A DNA stretch of 64,000 nt from positions 186,001-250,000 of the forward strand of contig NZ_VUJV01000006.1 of the NCBI RefSeq assembly GCF_008373755.1, written 5' to 3'. Positions 59,587 through 64,000 of this stretch are shown here, in pieces (within the stretch, counting starts at the first letter, position 1; every line of letters starts with the position of its first letter). The translations under genes and the position numbers were made by a program. A model generated the notes under the pieces. The model did not search any database. It was not told the origin of the DNA and worked only from the letters and a program-made list of their open reading frames with translations. This DNA is from Nocardioides humilatus (GTDB taxonomy: Bacteria > Actinomycetota > Actinomycetes > Propionibacteriales > Nocardioidaceae).

Positions 59587-60467
59587 GGGCCTATGCGTCC
59601 TACCTGTTCGTCCCGGCGCACCGTGATGGCTGGGTGCAGAAGGCGGTCGCCGCGGGTGCCCAAGCCGTGATCCTCGACCTGGAGGACTCCGTGCCGCCGA
59701 CGCAGAAGCTGCGTGCCCGGGCGCTCGCGGCGGACTCGATCCGGTGGCTGCGCGCGCACCACCCCGAGGTCGGTGTCCTGGTCCGCCCCAACGCGCTCGA
59801 CACCGGGCTGGCTCAGGACGACGTCGACGCGTGCGTCATGGATGGGCTGCACGGACTGCTCCTGCCGATGGTCCGCACCGCCGAGGACGTCACCGACTTC
59901 TGTGCGCTCGTCAGTGACGCCGAGCTCGAGGCGCGCGTCAGCCTTCCCAACCGCATCAAGCTGATCCCTTCGCTCGAGACCGCCCAGTCTGTGGTGAACT
60001 GCGAGGCCCTGGCCACCGCCTCCCACCGGGTCTGGTCGTTGCAAAGCGCCGTCGCCCGCGGGGGAGACGTCGAGCGCGAGCTGGGCTTCGAGTGGACCGT
60101 CGACGGCTTGGAGACCGTCTACTACCGCAGTCGCGCGGTACTGGCGTGTCGCGCAGCCGGTCTCGAGCATCCGCTCGTCGGGGTCTGGCAGGACATTGAC
60201 GACCTCAGCGGGCTGGAGCGGTTCGCGCTCCAGAACCGCCGGCTCGGGTTTCGCGGCCAGCTGCTGATCCACCCGTCGCACTGCCGGACGGTGAACGAGG
60301 TCTACGGCGCGAGCCGCGAAGAGCTCGACCGTTGTCGCCGTCTGGTCGCGGCCTACGAGCACGCTGCTCAACGCGGCTTGGGGGCCGTCGACTTCGAGGG
60401 CGAGCACGTCGACATCGCCCACGTGAAGACCGCTCTCGCGGTCATGGAACGGAACGGAGAAGCCTGA
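59583..60467 (+). CDS. CitE-like (HpcH/HpaI family) acyl-CoA lyase
   Basis: 294 residues. AVILDLEDSVPPTQK (about 30-44), VLVRPNALDTG (about 61-71), KLIPSLETAQSV (catalytic Glu, about 126-137), and C-terminal GFRGQLLIHPSHCRTVNEVY. In Mycobacterium tuberculosis the CitE-like protein of the leucine operon (Rv2498c, beside a MaoC protein, fadE19, accA1 and accD1) cleaves a 3-hydroxy-3-methylglutaryl-type CoA; this operon repeats that gene set. Hence the probable role: C-C cleavage after carboxylation and hydration. Confidence 0.88.
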   Translation: MRAYASYLFVPAHRDGWVQKAVAAGAQAVILDLEDSVPPTQKLRARALAADSIRWLRAHHPEVGVLVRPNALDTGLAQDDVDACVMDGLHGLLLPMVRTAEDVTDFCALVSDAELEARVSLPNRIKLIPSLETAQSVVNCEALATASHRVWSLQSAVARGGDVERELGFEWTVDGLETVYYRSRAVLACRAAGLEHPLVGVWQDIDDLSGLERFALQNRRLGFRGQLLIHPSHCRTVNEVYGASREELDRCRRLVAAYEHAAQRGLGAVDFEGEHVDIAHVKTALAVMERNGEA

Positions 60468-60928
60468 TGGCTGGCCTGTACTACGAAGAGATCATCGAAG
60501 GTGCGGTGATCGCGCACGACCTGCGGCGGACGGTGACCGAGACCGACAACCTGCTCTTCACCACCCTCACCATGAACACCCAGCCACTGCACCTGGACGC
60601 CGAGTTCGCGGCCGGCAGCATGTACGGGCAGCTGCTGGTCAACAGCATCTTCACGATGGGTCTCACCGTCGGCATCCCCGTCACCGAGACCACGCTCGGC
60701 ACCACGCTGGGCAACCTTGCTTTCGAGGAGGTCAGCTTCCCGGCTCCTGTCTTCGTGGGGGACACGCTCCGCGTGGAGACACAGTTCCTGTCCAAGCGCG
60801 CGTCGCAGTCTCGCCCGGACGCCGGGATCGTCCGCTTCGAGCACCGCACTTACAAGCAGGACGGCACCCTCGTCTGCCTCTGTCGGCGGGCGGCGCTGAT
60901 GGCTCGCAAGGAACGGGGCGCCGCCTGA
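60467..60928 (+). CDS. MaoC-like enoyl-CoA hydratase
   Basis: 153 residues, single hot-dog fold. The catalytic Asp/His segment is LTMNTQPLHLDAEFAAGSMY (about 37-56); NLAFEEVSFPAPVFVGDTLR follows. Comparable to Rv2499c-type hydratases for branched or dicarboxylic enoyl-CoA. It should add water to the carboxylated enoyl-CoA before the CitE-like lyase acts. The ATG shares one base with the upstream stop, and its TGA shares one base with the next ATG. Confidence 0.9.
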   Translation: MAGLYYEEIIEGAVIAHDLRRTVTETDNLLFTTLTMNTQPLHLDAEFAAGSMYGQLLVNSIFTMGLTVGIPVTETTLGTTLGNLAFEEVSFPAPVFVGDTLRVETQFLSKRASQSRPDAGIVRFEHRTYKQDGTLVCLCRRAALMARKERGAA

Positions 60929-61824
60929 TGGTCCGTTCAGGAGTCCACCTGCCGCCCAGCCCGCCCCGCGGCACGTCGTACGACACGGCTGCCCGCACGG
61001 TCGAGGACCTGGGCTTCGACACGATCTGGGTCAGCGACCACGCCCTGCTGGTCCGCGACTCGCAGTCGAGCTACCCGTTCAGCGAGGACGGCCGGTTCTT
61101 CCTGCCGCCCGACGCCGACTGGTACGACTGGACCACCACCCTGGGTTACCTGGCCGCGGCCACCTCGCACATCGGCCTCGGGGTCTCGGTCGCGATCCTG
61201 CCGCTGCGCCATCCGCTCCTCCTGGCCAAGCAGGTCGCCACCCTGGACAGGCTCTCCGGCGGCCGGATCACGCTCGGGGCCGGCATCGGCTGGCTCGAGG
61301 AGGAGTACGACGCGCTCGACGTGCCGTTCCGCCGCCGTGGCGCGCGGATGGATGGTGGGCTGGCGCTGTTGCGGGCCGGCTGGACAGGGTCGCCGGAACC
61401 GGGAGCCTACGGTCCGTTCGAGGTGCCGGCTGGCGTCGAGCTGCACCCGCGTCCCGTGCAGGCGCGGCTACCGATCCTCATCGGTGGGGCGGGGGAAAAG
61501 GCGCTCGAGCGGATCGTGAAGTACGGCGACGGTTGGGCGGTCTCGACTCCGGGGGGCCGGCCGGACGCCGCCCGTCTGAGGGCCGATGTGAACGACCTGC
61601 GGAACCGCTGCGCTGACTCAGGACGCGATCCCGCTGGTCTCGACATCGTGGTCCGCGTGGCCGGGCCTGCCCTGGAGGTGGCCGAGCCGTCGTACGCCGA
61701 CTGGCTCGGCGACCTGGTCGCCGCTGGGGCTACGTCGTTCTCCTTCGACGTGAGCTGGCGGGAGCCGGCTCGAACCTCGGAGACCCTTGAAGTGCTGCGC
61801 AAGCTCATGTGGGAGATGGCGTGA
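60928..61824 (+). CDS. LLM-class F420-dependent oxidoreductase, second copy
   Basis: 298 residues. VEDLGFDTIWVSDHALL (about 30-46), GLGVSVAILPLRHPLLLAKQ (about 88-107), GGRITLGAGIGWLEEEYDAL (about 113-132), ARLPILIGGAGEKALERIVK (about 180-199). TIGR03619-like F420 family pattern. Only distantly similar to the first LLM protein, so the two probably catalyse different steps. No F420 biosynthesis gene is in the window. Confidence 0.9.
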   Translation: MVRSGVHLPPSPPRGTSYDTAARTVEDLGFDTIWVSDHALLVRDSQSSYPFSEDGRFFLPPDADWYDWTTTLGYLAAATSHIGLGVSVAILPLRHPLLLAKQVATLDRLSGGRITLGAGIGWLEEEYDALDVPFRRRGARMDGGLALLRAGWTGSPEPGAYGPFEVPAGVELHPRPVQARLPILIGGAGEKALERIVKYGDGWAVSTPGGRPDAARLRADVNDLRNRCADSGRDPAGLDIVVRVAGPALEVAEPSYADWLGDLVAAGATSFSFDVSWREPARTSETLEVLRKLMWEMA

Positions 61825-62162
61825 TCAAGCTCGTCGGCGTGGTCCGGCGGCGCCCGGAGATGACACCGGAGGAGTTCTACCGGGTGTGGCGGTCCGACGT
61901 CGCGACGCTTGCCGTCCGGCTGCCCGGTCTGCGCGGCTACCGGCAGAACCACGCCGTCCAAGGTTCCCGGGCGTGGCCGTGGGACGGAGCTGCCGAGCTG
62001 TGGTTCGACGATGTCGCCGCGCAGAAGGCGGCGTTCGCATCTTCCGAGGCTGCCGCGCTCGCGGCCCTCGAGGCCGACCTCTTCGCCGAGGTCCAGTGGT
62101 TCCTCGCCACCGAGCACGTGGTGATGCCACTCCCAGATCCCCCAACCGAAGGAACGAGATGA
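61821..62162 (+). CDS. EthD-domain protein
   Basis: 113 residues, ferredoxin-like dimeric alpha-beta barrel fold: KLVGVVRRRPEMTPEEFYRV, LRGYRQNHAV, AELWFDDVAAQKAAFASSEA. EthD proteins accompany P450 and other oxidative degradation systems (first seen with ether-degrading P450); a few act as decarboxylases or cyclases. The GTG overlaps the LLM stop as GTGA, and its stop overlaps the next ATG. Confidence 0.85.
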   Translation: MIKLVGVVRRRPEMTPEEFYRVWRSDVATLAVRLPGLRGYRQNHAVQGSRAWPWDGAAELWFDDVAAQKAAFASSEAAALAALEADLFAEVQWFLATEHVVMPLPDPPTEGTR

Positions 62163-63307
62163 GCACCACCACAGAATCCACCGTCCACGAGCTCACCGCG
62201 GTCGCCGAGCTCGCCCGTGAATTCTTCGGGAAGGAGATCGCGCCGCGCCTCGACGAGTTCGTGGCCCAGGGCCATGCCGATCGAAGTGTCTACCGGCGCG
62301 CCGGTGAGCTCGGCCTGCTGTGCATGTCGATCCCCGAGGAGTACGGCGGAGGCGGCGGCACGTTCGCGCACGAGGCCGTCCTGGTCACCGAGCAGGCCAA
62401 AGTCGGCGACTCGACGATGCAGGTCGCCGTCAACTCCGGCATCGTGCCGCACTACCTGCTCGCCTACGCCTGCGAGGAGATGAAGCGTCGCTGGCTGCCC
62501 CGGCTCGCGTCGGGTGAGTGGGTCGGCGCCATCGCGATGACGGAGCCCGGCACCGGTTCGGACCTCCAGGGCATCACGACGAAGGCTGTCCGGGAAGGGG
62601 ACGAGTACGTCATCTCCGGGGCCAAGACCTTCATCACCAGTGGCTACAACTGCGACCTGGTGATCATCGCGGCCAAGACCGACCCCGAACTCGGGGCCAA
62701 GGGGGTCTCCCTGATCGTCGCCGAGGTATCGGACGAGACTCCCGGCTTCCAGCGCGGACGGGTGCTCAAGAAGGTCGGCCAGCGCGGCTCCGACACCGCA
62801 GAGCTCTTCTTCGACGGCCTGCGCGTGCCGGCGTCTCACCTCCTCGGGACGCAGGAGGGCCAGGGCTTCTTCCAGATGATGGAGCAGCTGCCGCAGGAGA
62901 GACTCATCTGCGGCGTCACCGCAGCCGCGGTGATCGAGACCGCTGTCGAGACGACGCTGGCGTACACCAAGTCCCGTACGGCGTTCGGGAAGCCGTTGTT
63001 CGACCTGCAGAACACGCGCTTCGAGCTCGCCGAGTGCGCCACCCTCGCGGCCGTCGTCCGCACCTTTGTCGATGATGCGGTGGCACAGCACGTGCGCGGT
63101 GAGCTCGACGTCAAGACGGCGGCGATGGTGAAGTACTGGACGACGGACCAGCAGAACCAGGTCGTCGACCGGTGCCTCCAGCTGCACGGTGGCTACGGGT
63201 ACATGGAGGAATACTCCATTGCCCGTATGTGGACCGACTCGCGCATTGCGCGCATCTACGCGGGAGCCAACGAGGTCATGAAGGACCTCATCGCACGCCA
63301 CCTCTAG
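62159..63307 (+). CDS. Acyl-CoA dehydrogenase (normal active site)
   Basis: 382 residues. AIAMTEPGTGSDLQGITTKA (about 123-142), FITSGYNCDLVIIAAKT, RGSDTAELFFDGLRVP, LQLHGGYGYMEEYSIARMW, and the catalytic glutamate in YAGANEVMKDLIARHL (about 367-382). It is close in style to FadE19/isovaleryl- and citronellyl-CoA-type dehydrogenases and to the one at 7752. Last gene of the operon; 28 bp separate its stop from the convergent enoyl-CoA hydratase. Confidence 0.93.
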   Translation: MSTTTESTVHELTAVAELAREFFGKEIAPRLDEFVAQGHADRSVYRRAGELGLLCMSIPEEYGGGGGTFAHEAVLVTEQAKVGDSTMQVAVNSGIVPHYLLAYACEEMKRRWLPRLASGEWVGAIAMTEPGTGSDLQGITTKAVREGDEYVISGAKTFITSGYNCDLVIIAAKTDPELGAKGVSLIVAEVSDETPGFQRGRVLKKVGQRGSDTAELFFDGLRVPASHLLGTQEGQGFFQMMEQLPQERLICGVTAAAVIETAVETTLAYTKSRTAFGKPLFDLQNTRFELAECATLAAVVRTFVDDAVAQHVRGELDVKTAAMVKYWTTDQQNQVVDRCLQLHGGYGYMEEYSIARMWTDSRIARIYAGANEVMKDLIARHL

Positions 63308-63335
63308 CTGCACGCGCGGGCAGCACGGCTCAGCG

Positions 63336-64000
63336 TCACCCGAGGGCGCGGCTGACCGCCTCGGTGACGGTGCGCACCTCGTCGAGCGTCGCCTCCTTCC
63401 GGGTGACGTCCCACGAGGACCGGATCAACCGTCGGGCCTGACCGGTGGCGAAGGGCGACAGTGCAGCGAGCTGCGTGGCGAGGGCCCCCACCTCGGCATC
63501 GAGGTCGGAGTCGTCCACGACCGCGGTGACCAGCCCCCAGGATCGAGCCTCTTCCGCGGTCAGCTTCCGGCGCGTCAAGACCAGCTCGAGCGCCCGCTGC
63601 TGCCCGACAGCGCGCGGCAGCAACCAGGAGACACCGCAGTCGGGGGTGATGCCGATGGAGGTGTAGGCGGCGAGGAACTTCGCGTCCGTGGCCGCGACGA
63701 CGAGGTCGCAGGCCAAGGCGACCCCGAGTCCTGCTCCGGCAACCGCGCCCCGAACCGCGGCGATCACCGGCTTCTCGGCTGCATCGAGTGCCAACAGTGC
63801 GGCATCGAGACGTTCGGCCAGCTCGCGGCCGGCAGCAGGCTTGTCGACGGCCGCGGCCATGGCCGCGACGTCGCCGCCAGCACAAAAGCGCGGGCCCTCC
63901 GCGTTGATCACGATGACGCGGACGTCAGGATCGGCGATGGCGTGCCTCGCCGACTGCTCGAGCGACAGAGCAGTCGGGATGTCGATCGCGTTGGACACCT
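63336..64000 (-). CDS. Enoyl-CoA hydratase/isomerase family protein (right copy), partial
   Basis: About 220 C-terminal residues; the N-terminus lies beyond the right edge. Motifs GPRFCAGGDVAAMAAAVDKP and RGAVAGAGLGVALACDLVVA and TPDCGVSWLLPRAVGQQRAL match the left copy (24817-25563), with long identical stretches and about 70% identity by eye. Same orientation as the left copy. Like that copy it lacks an obvious second catalytic glutamate. It probably belongs to a divergent or separate unit to the right. Confidence 0.9.
   Translation of the reverse strand, partial: VSNAIDIPTALSLEQSARHAIADPDVRVIVINAEGPRFCAGGDVAAMAAAVDKPAAGRELAERLDAALLALDAAEKPVIAAVRGAVAGAGLGVALACDLVVAATDAKFLAAYTSIGITPDCGVSWLLPRAVGQQRALELVLTRRKLTAEEARSWGLVTAVVDDSDLDAEVGALATQLAALSPFATGQARRLIRSSWDVTRKEATLDEVRTVTEAVSRALG

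Noticed and set aside
1-64000. CRISPR arrays, tRNA/rRNA genes, complete transposons
   Set aside because: No regularly spaced repeats, no T-loop GGTTCRA-type tRNA signature in a cloverleaf context, and no transposase-like protein were found by reading both strands.

Overview
The window is high-GC, densely packed DNA with actinobacterial traits: ECF sigma factors, ANTAR proteins, F420/FMN LLM oxidoreductases, many TetR regulators, several P450s, and many leaderless start sites. It fits a soil actinobacterium of the Nocardioides type; that genus is inference from gene content and style only. I found no rRNA, tRNA or CRISPR array. No complete insertion sequence is visible.

Left part (1-24.8 kb), mixed housekeeping and stress genes. 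In order: an epimerase fragment with a LmrA/QdoR-like TetR; a YCII/DGPF protein with an ECF42-type sigma factor; a small LexA/UmuD-fold protein whose start codon sits inside an SOS box; a long GAPDH; a STAS protein translationally coupled to a fatty acid desaturase; two GAF-ANTAR proteins; a small lipid module (acyl-CoA dehydrogenase, lipase, enoyl-CoA hydratase, amine-oxidase-type FAD enzyme, Baeyer-Villiger-type monooxygenase); an ECF sigma with a one-TM partner; a membrane adenylate cyclase; rifampin ADP-ribosyltransferase Arr; a HipBA module; short SerA; an HspR-like regulator, methyltransferase and Hsp20 locus with a truncated FAD-enzyme gene; a heme-oxygenase-like oxidase with a CDGSH protein; then a gene-poor stretch (23-24.8 kb) with strong hairpins and gene remnants.

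Right part (24.8-64 kb), one large catabolic island. It is bounded by two similar enoyl-CoA hydratases in the same orientation and opens with an AraC regulator divergent from a DUF2236/MpaB oxygenase. Next come two related P450s, an AcuI-like reductase, SDRs, an acyltransferase, an acyl-CoA ligase, a ferritin-like diiron protein with its own 2Fe-2S reductase, a second BVMO-like enzyme and a patatin. A second block (43.6-49.7 kb) holds an acyl-CoA ligase and a complete P450 system (P450, aldehyde dehydrogenase, SCP2 carrier, 3Fe-4S ferredoxin, ferredoxin reductase). A third block (50.6-63.3 kb) is a 13-gene, mostly start/stop-overlapping operon: biotin-dependent acyl-CoA carboxylase beta and alpha, two acyl-CoA dehydrogenases, thiolase, SDR, two LLM enzymes, cupin, FAH, CitE-like lyase, MaoC hydratase and EthD protein.

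Working model (inference): a lipophilic, probably methyl-branched, isoprenoid or alicyclic compound is oxygenated by P450s, the diiron protein and BVMO, oxidised to an acid, activated to a CoA thioester, and degraded by beta-oxidation that passes a beta-methyl block with a leucine/citronellol-type carboxylase-hydratase-lyase sequence. Four TetR regulators and one AraC regulator lie inside the island. TetR-type operators lie in the promoter spacers, and two of those operators are nearly identical, beside two closely related TetR genes.
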